Assembly: GCF_014652575.1 (NCBI RefSeq)
Contig: NZ_BMZB01000004.1
Coordinates: 289,860 to 353,859 of the forward strand
Source of the DNA: Asticcacaulis endophyticus
Lineage (GTDB): Bacteria; Pseudomonadota; Alphaproteobacteria; Caulobacterales; Caulobacteraceae
DNA: 64,000 nucleotides
Direction of reading: 5' to 3'
In this document: positions 36,951-44,818 of the stretch, piece by piece
Position numbering within the stretch: the stretch's first letter is position 1
How the letters are laid out: every line of letters starts with the position of its first letter
Position numbers and translations under genes: made by a program
The notes under the pieces: model-generated
Database searches by the model: none
Told to the model about the DNA's origin: nothing
What the model saw: the letters and a program-made list of their open reading frames with translations, nothing else

Positions 36951-36998
36951 AACCTCAATATGCCGATTTTAGTTTTGAGGTTAGGAATGTCAACCTAA
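36951..36998. promoter_or_regulatory. Cluster of AACCT half-sites upstream of the S24 repressor
   Basis: Three half-sites: AACCTCA (36951-36957), TGAGGTT (36976-36982, inverted) and AACCTAA (36992-36998). The last two form an inverted repeat with a 9-base spacer; on the minus strand TTGACA (36985-36990) provides a -35-like hexamer. The layout fits a repressor binding its own promoter. The last half-site overlaps the end of the neighbouring membrane protein gene. Confidence 0.5.
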
Positions 36999-37447
36999 AT
37001 ATGGGAATTTTGTCTCTTAATCGCGATTTTGATGCGAATGGCGGACAAAGTTCCTATCAGTAAGGCCGTAAGCACACCGTACCCCGAAGCGGCCCTGACG
37101 GTGTAATAAGCCCATTGACTGGCCGCGGAATTGGCTGGTGCCGATGGGTTGGCGTAGGCGATATGCAGGGTCACGATGATGGCCTGGCAAAAGCAGGCCC
37201 AGACGGGCCAGGGGTGCGCAGATTTCCAGGACAACATTATAAAGGCTATCAGACATATAACGTCCAGTGTGATGAGCGTGTAACTTAATCCCGCAGGAAA
37301 AAACTGCTGTGTGACCAGAACCAGACCGCAAGCCGGAAGATATATGGCGCCTCCGGTTCGCTCTTTGTTTGAGCCAAAACCAATCGCCAGACAGCATACC
37401 GCCAAGATGATAATCGTTCCTAAACGTGCTGAAAAAGTTTCCGGCAT
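36995..37447 (-). CDS. Small integral membrane protein, function unknown
   Basis: 150 residues from ATG 37447, which has GGGGGA upstream. Four to five hydrophobic segments (GTIIILAVCCLAIGFG, IYLPACGLVLVTQQF, LITLDVICLIAFIML, WPVWACFCQAIIVTLHIAY, SGYGVLTALLIGTLSAI) and a basic C-terminus (RIKIAIKRQNSHI). I do not recognise the family. It lies upstream of, and in the same direction as, the S24 repressor, whose promoter overlaps its last codons; a functional link is unproven. Confidence 0.65.
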   Translation of the reverse strand: MPETFSARLGTIIILAVCCLAIGFGSNKERTGGAIYLPACGLVLVTQQFFPAGLSYTLITLDVICLIAFIMLSWKSAHPWPVWACFCQAIIVTLHIAYANPSAPANSAASQWAYYTVRAASGYGVLTALLIGTLSAIRIKIAIKRQNSHI

Positions 37448-37515
37448 CGTGTCCCCCTTCACGAATGGCTAAGTTCATCCCGATTCTGGGCATAAGCGCC
37501 ATATTCAGGCGTGAT

Positions 37516-37923
37516 TTACCCCTTTAATAAAAAATGACTTTGCAGAGTGGCGATAGGCATCTCCTTATTGTCTTGCCAGGCAATGACGTCGACATTGGCA
37601 ATGGTGCGGCCCACCCGGTTCAGTCGCGCACGGGCAAACGTATCCATAGCCTTGCCGCTGCGCAGATACTGCACGCTGACATTGATGGGCTTTGGCATGT
37701 GCGTGAAGTTTTCGCTGAACGCCAGTTGCGCCATTGCCGTAATTTCCATGAAGGCACCAATCACACCGCCGTGCAGGGCGGGTAAAACAGGATTGCCAAT
37801 CAGCCGATCTTCATAGGGCAGTTTTAGCGTCAGCTCGTTTCCGGCCAGTTCCATCTTAACGCCTAAAAATCGGGCGAAAGGTATCTGTTCCAGTATGTTT
37901 TCAGGCAGTTCGCGATGGCTCAT
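37516..37923 (-). CDS. PaaI-family hotdog thioesterase (first of a pair)
   Basis: 135 residues with the single hotdog domain: FARFLGVKMELAGNELTLKLPY, then the motif LHGGVIGAFMEITAMAQL in which the HGG precedes the active-site helix, and VSVQYLRSGK. Such enzymes hydrolyse aryl- or acyl-CoA thioesters in the cytoplasm. Its start overlaps the stop of the upstream thioesterase gene by four bases, so the two are translated together and may form a heteromer. Confidence 0.85.
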   Translation of the reverse strand: MSHRELPENILEQIPFARFLGVKMELAGNELTLKLPYEDRLIGNPVLPALHGGVIGAFMEITAMAQLAFSENFTHMPKPINVSVQYLRSGKAMDTFARARLNRVGRTIANVDVIAWQDNKEMPIATLQSHFLLKG

Positions 37924-38381
37924 GATCTCTGCCCATTAGGGGAGTTAGACGTGATGACAAAGGCAGCCTGAGCGGCGGCCACCGGATCATCTATGGTCTC
38001 ATCATAGGCAAAGGCGCGCACGAACCCCATGGTGCGCGTCAGTTTGTAGCACTTAGCGGTTACGATCATATCCTTACCCGGTTTGGCTGAACGCATGTAG
38101 TCGATGCGCAGGTCCAGCGTGGCTATGGGTTTAAATTCATTGAGGCTGTCCCAGACGGCCATGCCGCAGCCATGATCCAGTATGGCCGTTAAGGCACCAC
38201 CGGCCAGAACGCCCGATTCGGGATCACCGATGAGATCAGCACGATAGGGCAGGCCCATACTGACCCCATCGGACGATTTACCAGCATAATAAGCGCCCAA
38301 AGCCCGCATATAGGGCGTGCTATCCACTATGCTGGCGAACATATCTGAAAATGATGAGGGTTGATCTTCCTGTGGGGGCAT
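37920..38381 (-). CDS. PaaI-family hotdog thioesterase (second of a pair)
   Basis: 153 residues from ATG 38381; a TTG at 38447 would extend it through an operator and is not preferred. The hotdog core is YRADLIGDPESGVLAGGALTAILDHGCGMAVW with the catalytic-helix motif AGG, and the strand LDLRIDYMRSAKPGKDM. It is the first gene of the pair. A palindrome almost identical to that of the MerR regulator lies 51 bases upstream, suggesting shared control with the acyl-CoA dehydrogenase operon. It is divergent from queC. Confidence 0.85.
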   Translation of the reverse strand: MPPQEDQPSSFSDMFASIVDSTPYMRALGAYYAGKSSDGVSMGLPYRADLIGDPESGVLAGGALTAILDHGCGMAVWDSLNEFKPIATLDLRIDYMRSAKPGKDMIVTAKCYKLTRTMGFVRAFAYDETIDDPVAAAQAAFVITSNSPNGQRS

Positions 38382-38431
38382 GGGCTGACCTGGAATGAGC
38401 CAATAGGCGTTTATATGAATTCTGAGCGATG

Positions 38432-38447
38432 TTGACGTTAAGGTCAA
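38432..38447. promoter_or_regulatory. Second copy of the MerR-type palindrome, before the thioesterase pair
   Basis: TTGACGTTAAGGTCAA differs at one base from the perfect palindrome at 34376-34391. It lies 51 bases before the thioesterase start and 100 bases before queC, so it could act on either side; the thioesterase is the more logical target. Confidence 0.6.
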
Positions 38448-38546
38448 ACATAAGCGCGCTTGATTTGATAAAAAGACTTGCCAAACCCGATCTGGCGGCT
38501 GTTAAAGGCCGATCGTGTCATATGTATCCATGAAGGTAAAAAGGGT

Positions 38547-39275
38547 ATGTCTCAGGAACTGGAAAGCATTGCCGCTGATCAATCGGCCTTAGTCCTGTTT
38601 TCCGGCGGTCAGGACTCAACGGCCTGTCTGGCGTGGGCGCTCACTCATTTCGAGCGGGTTGAGACGATCGGTTTCGATTACGGGCAGCGTCACGACATCG
38701 AAATGACGACCCGGCTGAATGTTCTTAATAAAATCCGTGATGTTTTCCCGGCGGCCAGTCGTTTGGGGGAAGACCATGTGGTCGACCTGAAAGGCTTCGG
38801 AGCCGTGGCGGAATCATCGCTGACGCGGGTACAGGAAATCAAGATGTCTGCGCGCGGCTTGCCCAATTCATTCGTACCGGGACGCAATCTGGTGTTCTTT
38901 GTCTATGCCGCCGCTGTGGCGGACCGACGCGGGATTGACCATCTGGTCGGGGGCATGTGTGAGACGGATTTTTCAGGTTATCCGGATTGCCGCAAGGATA
39001 CGCTGGAGGCTATGGAAAATGTGCTCAACCTTGGGATTGAGCGGCCTTACCGGATTGATACGCCGCTGATGTACCTCACCAAGGCGCAGACCTGGGCCAT
39101 GACGCATGATCTGGGCGGGGATGTTCTTGTCGATCTGGTGCTGGAAGAAACTCATACCTGCTATCTGGGGGAGCGTGGTGAGCGTCACGCTTGGGGCTAT
39201 GGTTGCGGCACCTGTCCAGCGTGTGAATTGCGGGCGACGGGCTTTGAGCAATGGCGATCCGGCGAACATGTATAG
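38547..39275 (+). CDS. queC: 7-cyano-7-deazaguanine synthase
   Basis: 242 residues from ATG 38547, with AAGGGT upstream; 23 codons further upstream in frame lack homology. The ATP-pyrophosphatase P-loop is [18 protein letters not shown]. The zinc site is the Cys set in [29 protein letters not shown] order, with the first Cys 15 residues before the second, longer than in E. coli. It converts 7-carboxy-7-deazaguanine to preQ0 for queuosine. It overlaps queE by eight bases. Confidence 0.93.
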   Translation: MSQELESIAADQSALVLFSGGQDSTACLAWALTHFERVETIGFDYGQRHDIEMTTRLNVLNKIRDVFPAASRLGEDHVVDLKGFGAVAESSLTRVQEIKMSARGLPNSFVPGRNLVFFVYAAAVADRRGIDHLVGGMCETDFSGYPDCRKDTLEAMENVLNLGIERPYRIDTPLMYLTKAQTWAMTHDLGGDVLVDLVLEETHTCYLGERGERHAWGYGCGTCPACELRATGFEQWRSGEHV

Positions 39276-39915
39276 TTTCAAGGAAATATTCCTGACGCTA
39301 CAGGGCGAGGGCGGTCAGGCTGGGCGGGTGGCGGTGTTTGCGCGCTTTGCTGGCTGCAACCTGTGGAGCGGCCGTGAAGAGGATCGCCATAAGGCGTTGT
39401 GCAATTTTTGCGATACCGATTTCATAGGTACTGATGGCGAGGGCGGCGGTAAATTTACAACCGCGGCTGATGTTGTCGAGGCGCTGGACCGGTTTTGGGG
39501 GGATTTGCCACGGTTGGAGAAGTCCGTGGTTTTCACGGGCGGGGAGCCGCTGCTGCAAATGGATGCGGCCTTGATTTCGGCTGTAAAATCCGCAGGATAT
39601 TTTATTGCGGTGGAATCTAACGGTACGATCGCCGCACCAACTGGCATCGACTGGCTGTGCATAAGTCCCAAGGCGCAAAATGCCCTGAAGCAAACGTCAG
39701 GGCAGGAACTGAAACTGGTTTACCCGCAGGCGGGCGTCGATCCGGAAGATTTTTCGGGGTTAGATTTTGAGCGCTTTTACCTGCAACCCAAGGATAATCT
39801 TGGGGCCGATAAGACTGAGCAAATGGCCAATACGCAGGCTGTGATCGAGTACTGTCTGAAACATCCCCAGTGGCGGCTTAGCCTTCAAACCCATAAAATG
39901 ACGGGTATCAGGTAG
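39268..39915 (+). CDS. queE: 7-carboxy-7-deazaguanine synthase
   Basis: 215 residues from ATG 39268, inside the queC stop region. It is a radical SAM enzyme: the cluster-binding motif is C-x14-C-x2-C, starting at [10 protein letters not shown] and ending at [23 protein letters not shown] and [13 protein letters not shown] are the other hallmark motifs. It makes CDG from carboxytetrahydropterin and supplies QueC. queD and folE-type genes for the first step are not in this window. Confidence 0.94.
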   Translation: MYSFKEIFLTLQGEGGQAGRVAVFARFAGCNLWSGREEDRHKALCNFCDTDFIGTDGEGGGKFTTAADVVEALDRFWGDLPRLEKSVVFTGGEPLLQMDAALISAVKSAGYFIAVESNGTIAAPTGIDWLCISPKAQNALKQTSGQELKLVYPQAGVDPEDFSGLDFERFYLQPKDNLGADKTEQMANTQAVIEYCLKHPQWRLSLQTHKMTGIR

Positions 39916-39918
39916 TTT

Positions 39919-40377
39919 TTAAGGCCGATCTGCTTGCAGGTCAGACGTTGGTGCCGCACAACCCTGCATGATCTTGCCCTTATAGGTGACCTGAGCGGTC
40001 AAAGGGTAGGCGCGGTCGCTCATGCCATCCGAGCAGGTTGTTGCGGTCAAGGTCATCGTCAGTTCATCATGGCGCAGTTCGGCCGTGTCCGCCATGGCCG
40101 TGAAGGGGGCGGCGGATAGAGTGATGTCGGCTTCATCGGGACGTTTAAAAACAATACCCGAAGGGGAGGCTGTGACGCTCCAAAACGGTTCGGTACCGAG
40201 AAGGGTCAATGGCTGATCAAGGTCGACGCCATTAAGGCTATGGGCCGGCAGCGCGCTGACCTTAGCGGGTGCTGAGGCCGGTTCGGAATTGTCTTCCGCA
40301 GGCGCGGTGTCGGTACTGGCGGGCGAGCAGGCGGTCAAACATATGAGTGCGATGGCTAAGTAACCCATATGCTGCAT
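39919..40377 (-). CDS. COG3650-like lipoprotein
   Basis: 152 residues. The signal YLAIALICLTAC is a lipobox with Cys17. A Ser/Ala/Pro-rich linker (about 18-45) precedes the domain LLGTEPFWSVTASPSG and the motif CSDGMSDRAYP, followed by a later Cys (IMQGCAAP) that could pair with it. This is the pattern of the COG3650 lipoproteins, whose role is unknown. The start is three bases after the stop of the upstream lipoprotein gene, with GAGGA provided by that gene's end. Confidence 0.78.
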   Translation of the reverse strand: MQHMGYLAIALICLTACSPASTDTAPAEDNSEPASAPAKVSALPAHSLNGVDLDQPLTLLGTEPFWSVTASPSGIVFKRPDEADITLSAAPFTAMADTAELRHDELTMTLTATTCSDGMSDRAYPLTAQVTYKGKIMQGCAAPTSDLQADRP

Positions 40378-40380
40378 GGC

Positions 40381-40617
40381 CTAATCCTCGTCTTTGTCTT
40401 TTTTCTTTTTGTCTTTTTTCTCGTCGTCGCCATCAGGGATAGCGGCACCAACGACCGCGCCGGTGGTTTTGACGGCAGCGCCCGTAACCCCTACCGCCGT
40501 GCCGACCACAGCGCCCGTTACCGCAACGGCGACACAGCCCTGAAGCGACAGGGCTGTGCCAACTAAGAGAATGAAACCCGCAGGTTTCAGGACTGGTTTA
40601 ATCCCAAGTTCTATCAT
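40381..40617 (-). CDS. Small lipoprotein with Gly/Val-rich core and charged tail
   Basis: 78 residues. The signal LVGTALSLQGC has a lipobox (Cys28). The mature part is a Gly/Ala/Val-rich repeat (VAVTGAVVGTAVGVTGAAVKTTGAVVGAAIP) that could span or lie along a membrane, followed by a run of Asp and Lys. Similar short lipoproteins exist in alphaproteobacteria without known function. It overlaps the pirin stop by four bases and leads directly to the COG3650 lipoprotein, so the three genes look like one operon. Confidence 0.72.
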   Translation of the reverse strand: MIELGIKPVLKPAGFILLVGTALSLQGCVAVAVTGAVVGTAVGVTGAAVKTTGAVVGAAIPDGDDEKKDKKKKDKDED

Positions 40618-41312
40618 TGAGCGTCCATCAAAAGGATTTCCGCATCCTCCAGAGCTTCAATCGTAAGAATGGCTTCATCCTTGATTGCAGCGCCATCACG
40701 CGGGCCAAGTTCAAGTCCGTTTAACTTAACACGTCCGTGTGCCAATACCAGATAGATATGTCGCCCGGCTTCGGTCGCGTAGGTTTCGGTTTGACCTTTG
40801 AGCAGGGTGGCCCCCAGCAAGCGGGCTGGGGTTTGAATTTTCAACGTATCGGTATCAGTGTCAAAACCAGACGCCAGAGTTACGAACTTACCCGACCGGT
40901 CGCCTTTGGGGAACGGCTTGGCACCCCAGCGCGGGGCAATGCCGCGTTTATCCGGCATGACCCAGATCTGGAAAATCTCAGTGGTTTCCGGCTCCAGATT
41001 GTACTCCGCATGACGAATACCCGTGCCGGCCGACATTACTTGCACATCGCCAGCTTCGGTGCGGCCGGTGTTGCCAAGATTGTCCTGATGGGTAATAGCG
41101 CCCTTTCGGACATAGGTGATGATTTCCATATCACTATGGGGATGAGGCGGGAAACCTGATTTGGAATCAATGACATCATCATTCCAGACACGGATTGACC
41201 CCCAACCCATATTATTCGGATCATGATAGCTTGCGAATGAAAAGTGATGGCGCGTATCGAGCCAGCCGTGGTTTTCTTGAAAGAGTTTTTCAAAGGGGCG
41301 GTGCTGTATCAT
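40614..41312 (-). CDS. Pirin-family protein
   Basis: 232 residues from ATG 41312, with AAGGAG seven bases upstream. The N-terminal cupin has the metal ligands in FPPHPHSDMEIITYVRKG and GTGIRHAEYN; the C-terminal cupin is less conserved. Relatives (YhhW) show quercetin 2,3-dioxygenase activity, while others are redox-linked regulators. It is first in a probable operon with two small lipoproteins. Upstream lies a 118-base gap before aroC. Confidence 0.9.
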   Translation of the reverse strand: MIQHRPFEKLFQENHGWLDTRHHFSFASYHDPNNMGWGSIRVWNDDVIDSKSGFPPHPHSDMEIITYVRKGAITHQDNLGNTGRTEAGDVQVMSAGTGIRHAEYNLEPETTEIFQIWVMPDKRGIAPRWGAKPFPKGDRSGKFVTLASGFDTDTDTLKIQTPARLLGATLLKGQTETYATEAGRHIYLVLAHGRVKLNGLELGPRDGAAIKDEAILTIEALEDAEILLMDAQ

Positions 41313-41430
41313 GGTAATCTCCTTAAGGGCTTTGGAGCCCTTCATCGATTGAAGTTGTCACCAATATAGCGATATCGTTCGTCCCTAAAAGACATGCAAT
41401 TTCGTATGCCGTGTTGCAAAATATGCAACT

Positions 41431-42531
41431 CTAGCCAACGCTAAAAACACCACCGCCGGTTTGCCCGCGGTGCCGAAGCCAGGCATCCAGCAGTGTACAG
41501 GCCATCATGGCCTCGGCCACCGGCACGGCGCGGATGCCGACGCAGGGGTCGTGGCGGCCCTTGGTGCGGATATCGACCTCATGCCCGTCTATGTCGATTG
41601 ATTTGCGTTCGGTCAGGATCGAGGAGGTCGGCTTAAGGGCTATGCGGGCAATGATGGTCTGACCCGAAGATATGCCGCCCAGTATGCCGCCCGCGTGGTT
41701 GGATAGAAACTCCGGCTGCCCGTCATGGATACGCATCTCATCAGCATTGTCTTCGCCCGAAAGCGTGGCTGCGTTAAAGCCTTCGCCGATTTCCACCCCT
41801 TTGACGGCGTTGATTGACATCAGATTGGCCGCCAGATCGGAGTCGAGTTTGCCGTAAATAGGTGCGCCCCAGCCGGCGGGTACGCCCTCGGCCTGAACTT
41901 CGACCACCGCGCCGATGCTGGAGCCAGCTTTACGGATGTCATCGAGGTAATCCTCGAACGCTTTGACCGTTGAGGGATCGGGGGAAAAGAACGGGTTTTG
42001 ATCGACCTGAGCCCAGTCCCACTGGTCGCGGTTGATCTTATGGACGCCCAACTGCACCAGAGCGGCGCGGATTTTTATGTCAGCAAATTGAGTTTGCAAG
42101 ACCTTAAGGGCAACCGCACCAGCGGCAACGCGGGCGGCGGTTTCGCGGGCTGACGACCGGCCGCCGCCACGGTAGTCGCGGATGCCGTATTTGGCAAAAT
42201 AGGTATAATCAGCATGACCGGGCCGGAACTGCTTAGCGATGTCGCCATAATCTTTTGAGCGCTGATCAGTGTTTTCGATCATGATCGAAATCGGTGTGCC
42301 TGTAGTCTTGCCTTCAAACACGCCTGACAGGATTTTGGCTTCGTCAGCTTCGCGACGCTGGGTCACAAAGCGCGACCCGCCGGGTTTGCGTCGATCCAGT
42401 GCCCATTGCAGGTCAGCCTCGGTGAGTGAGACGCCGGGAGGGCATCCGTCGATGACACAGCCCAAGGCCGGACCATGGCTTTCGCCCCAGGTAGTGACAC
42501 GGTAAAGGTGGCCAAAGCTATTGTGCGACAT
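41431..42531 (-). CDS. aroC: Chorismate synthase
   Basis: 366 residues. Family signatures: [27 protein letters not shown] at the start, [18 protein letters not shown] in the middle and [18 protein letters not shown] near the end. It forms chorismate from EPSP using reduced FMN as cofactor, the last shared step of aromatic amino acid synthesis. A tandem direct repeat lies just upstream of the start. Confidence 0.95.
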   Translation of the reverse strand: MSHNSFGHLYRVTTWGESHGPALGCVIDGCPPGVSLTEADLQWALDRRKPGGSRFVTQRREADEAKILSGVFEGKTTGTPISIMIENTDQRSKDYGDIAKQFRPGHADYTYFAKYGIRDYRGGGRSSARETAARVAAGAVALKVLQTQFADIKIRAALVQLGVHKINRDQWDWAQVDQNPFFSPDPSTVKAFEDYLDDIRKAGSSIGAVVEVQAEGVPAGWGAPIYGKLDSDLAANLMSINAVKGVEIGEGFNAATLSGEDNADEMRIHDGQPEFLSNHAGGILGGISSGQTIIARIALKPTSSILTERKSIDIDGHEVDIRTKGRHDPCVGIRAVPVAEAMMACTLLDAWLRHRGQTGGGVFSVG

Positions 42532-42544
42532 GGTATCCGGGGCT

Positions 42545-42571
42545 CACGATAAAGGTGGCACGATAAGGTGG
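42545..42571. repeat. Tandem 13-14 base direct repeat upstream of aroC
   Basis: CACGATAAAGGTGG (42545-42558) followed at once by CACGATAAGGTGG (42559-42571), between aroC and the J-domain gene. It could be slippage-prone or a repeated protein site. Confidence 0.5.
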
Positions 42572-42620
42572 CTTTCGCTTAAACCAGATTGATTTGACGT
42601 GCAAATTTTAATCGTGAGGG

Positions 42621-43364
42621 TTAACCCCACTGCGCGTTGAAACGGGTCAAAAGGTTGGCCGCATTAAAGCCCGGAACCTCTTTTTCGGTGAGCCGTAAAT
42701 GCAGGTCTCCGGCTTTGAAATCCGCTCTGGCGGGAAGTCCCGCACCTGCCAGTTTTAGACTGGAGCCGCTCTTAACCGGGCCTTGAAGGGTTATGGACCG
42801 CGTGCCGTCCGGCGTTTCAACCATAGTTTGACCGCCATTTTTCAAAATATCAGGCGTGACATCAACCGTCATCCATATGTCATTACCGGCGATAGTAATG
42901 CGCTCATCCAGAATGATTTTAATTTGAAAGTTATGTGTATGGGCGGGCTGACTCTGAGCCGGACACAATTGGCCATCCTTAAGTTCTAAAACCTCATCGT
43001 GTCGCAGGCCTTTGGGCAGGCATAAGGATACGTGCCGCAGGTGGCTTAGGGACTGAACGGTCTGATCCTGTTCGATGATGTCAAGGGTAACCGGAATTTC
43101 GCAAACGATCTCACCACCATGGATAGCTTGATGGGGTGTGATAACTAAATCTGTTATAGCGGGGCTATGGTGGGCGACTGATGCGGGCGCAGACTGCTGA
43201 AGCAATATGTCGCGCGCCATGATCATCAGGCGCAGCAGAGCATCCGATGTCGGATTGATATCCGGGTGAACATCTTTTACACGACCGCGAAACGCCGCTT
43301 TGATGCGGGCCTCATCGATGGGATCGCAAAGCCCCAGAATTTTGAGCGCATCGGTTCTGTTCAT
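42621..43364 (-). CDS. J-domain protein (CbpA/DnaJ-like)
   Basis: 247 residues from ATG 43364; GTG 43379 is an alternative. A short N-terminal J domain has ALKILGL and the HPD motif in VHPDINPTSD. No Gly/Phe linker or zinc-finger region is present. The C-terminal part has the DnaJ C-domain pattern (VTPHQAIHGGEIVCEIPVTL; GRSITLQ-like strands; AGAGLPARADFKAGDLHLRL). It should stimulate DnaK ATPase as a specialised co-chaperone. The J domain is short (helix IV reduced). It lies 89 bases upstream of aroC in the same direction. Confidence 0.82.
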   Translation of the reverse strand: MNRTDALKILGLCDPIDEARIKAAFRGRVKDVHPDINPTSDALLRLMIMARDILLQQSAPASVAHHSPAITDLVITPHQAIHGGEIVCEIPVTLDIIEQDQTVQSLSHLRHVSLCLPKGLRHDEVLELKDGQLCPAQSQPAHTHNFQIKIILDERITIAGNDIWMTVDVTPDILKNGGQTMVETPDGTRSITLQGPVKSGSSLKLAGAGLPARADFKAGDLHLRLTEKEVPGFNAANLLTRFNAQWG

Positions 43365-43478
43365 TCTGAAAAGAGCCACTAAATTTGGATTAGCCAGTTT
43401 TAGGCAACGGGTCTAAGACACACCAAAAGCGTCAAAATGCGGTTAATGCACCGTTAGCTATATGTAATGGAGATGGTC

Positions 43479-44147
43479 ATGGCATCTGAGCTGATTCCAC
43501 ATAGTCCTACGGAAGACGAATATAAAGCCGCCCACGAAGCCAATGCGGTTGAGATCGATCTCAATGTGGCCGAGCCCTTTGATCTGTTTGCCGAGTGGCT
43601 CAAAGAAGCGGGTAAAAAGGAACCGAACGATCCCAACGCCGTAGCGGTCGCAACCGTTGATGAAGATGGCTTGCCGGACGTGCGCATGGTGCTGCTCAAA
43701 GATTTTGACGCCCAAGGTTTTGTTTTCTACACCAACACCCATAGCGCCAAGGGGCAGCAGCTTGATCAGGCGGGCAAGGCAGCCTTGCTGTTTCACTGGA
43801 AATCCCTACGCCGACAGGTGCGGATTCGCGGGCTGGTTAGCCGCGTATCGGATGCCGAAGCTGACGCCTATTTCCACAGTCGGGCGCGGGCGTCTCAGAT
43901 TGGTGCCTGGGCGTCGGACCAATCCCGCCCTATGGCGGATCGGTTTGCGCTCGAAAAACGAGTTGCGGAACTGACGCTGAAGTTTGGTGTCGGGCCCATT
44001 CCACGGCCACCGCACTGGACCGGCTACCGCGTGGCGCCTTTGACCATGGAGTTCTGGCGCGATAAGCCCTTTCGTCTGCATGAACGTGTTCAGTTTAATC
44101 GTCAGACAGTCTCGGATAGCTGGGATAAGGCGCGGCTTTTCCCCTGA
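43479..44147 (+). CDS. pdxH: Pyridoxamine 5'-phosphate oxidase
   Basis: 222 residues from ATG 43479, preceded by GGAG at seven bases; ATG 43467 is four codons earlier. The FMN-binding split barrel is seen in [29 protein letters not shown] and the C-terminal signature [30 protein letters not shown]. It oxidises pyridoxine or pyridoxamine phosphate to PLP, the product needed by HemA and GlyA in this window. It converges directly on the HAD hydrolase gene. Confidence 0.94.
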   Translation: MASELIPHSPTEDEYKAAHEANAVEIDLNVAEPFDLFAEWLKEAGKKEPNDPNAVAVATVDEDGLPDVRMVLLKDFDAQGFVFYTNTHSAKGQQLDQAGKAALLFHWKSLRRQVRIRGLVSRVSDAEADAYFHSRARASQIGAWASDQSRPMADRFALEKRVAELTLKFGVGPIPRPPHWTGYRVAPLTMEFWRDKPFRLHERVQFNRQTVSDSWDKARLFP

Positions 44148-44762
44148 TCACCAGGTTGTGGGGTCTGGCTGGTAATAGGGTCTGATATCGATGACCTTCA
44201 TTGTGGCGCTTCGGGCGGCCTCTATGCCTTCGTCAGTATCTTCGAAGGCCTGAATATGTTCCGGGCGGATTTTGAGGTTTTCGGCAGCGGCCAGGTATAG
44301 GTCGGGATGGGGTTTGCCCTTGCCCGTATCCTCTATGGTGACGACGGTTTCGAACCGGTCTAACAGTCCTATGGCCTTAAGGGAGGCTGTCACCATAGAC
44401 CTCTGGCCACCGGATGCGACGCCCAGCGGATATGTGCCATGAAAGCGGTGGACGAGTTCGGTTGTAACTGTAATCGGCCGAACAGAGTCAATGTGCGTCA
44501 GGAACAATTCGGCGGTGCGTTTGGCGATATAAGCATCATCCAGACGCATTTTGTAATGAGCTTCTAATTCAGTCACGAGTTGATACCGCGACAAGCCCAG
44601 TCTGGCGCCGTAAAAACCGGTTTCAAAATTTATATTGTAAATCTCAAGCGCCTCTTTAAAAGCGCGGTAATGAGCGGGGAAGGTGTCGGCCAAAGTACCG
44701 TCACAATCAAAAATCAGGGCTTTGATCCCGGCGTCGGGGTGAAACTGAAGCGCTTTATGCAT
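44148..44762 (-). CDS. HAD-superfamily hydrolase (beta-phosphoglucomutase-like)
   Basis: 204 residues, subfamily IA. Motif I is ALIFDCDGTLADTFPAHYRAF (nucleophile and acid Asp), motif II GVASGGQRS, and motif III-IV KGKPHPDLYLAAAENL and AFEDTDEGIEAARSA. A helical cap domain lies between about residues 30 and 100. It is a phosphatase or phosphomutase of small sugars; substrate unknown. It is divergent from the kinase gene at 44819. Confidence 0.87.
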   Translation of the reverse strand: MHKALQFHPDAGIKALIFDCDGTLADTFPAHYRAFKEALEIYNINFETGFYGARLGLSRYQLVTELEAHYKMRLDDAYIAKRTAELFLTHIDSVRPITVTTELVHRFHGTYPLGVASGGQRSMVTASLKAIGLLDRFETVVTIEDTGKGKPHPDLYLAAAENLKIRPEHIQAFEDTDEGIEAARSATMKVIDIRPYYQPDPTTW

Positions 44763-44818
44763 GTGTTCTATATGAATTCAGGCCTGCTCTGGGTCAATTC
44801 GGCTGTGGGTAAAAAGAT

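Noticed and set aside
38448..38546. PreQ1 riboswitch before queC
   Set aside because: The short region has neither the stem nor the A-rich tail pattern of preQ1 classes; it looks like a plain promoter/leader.
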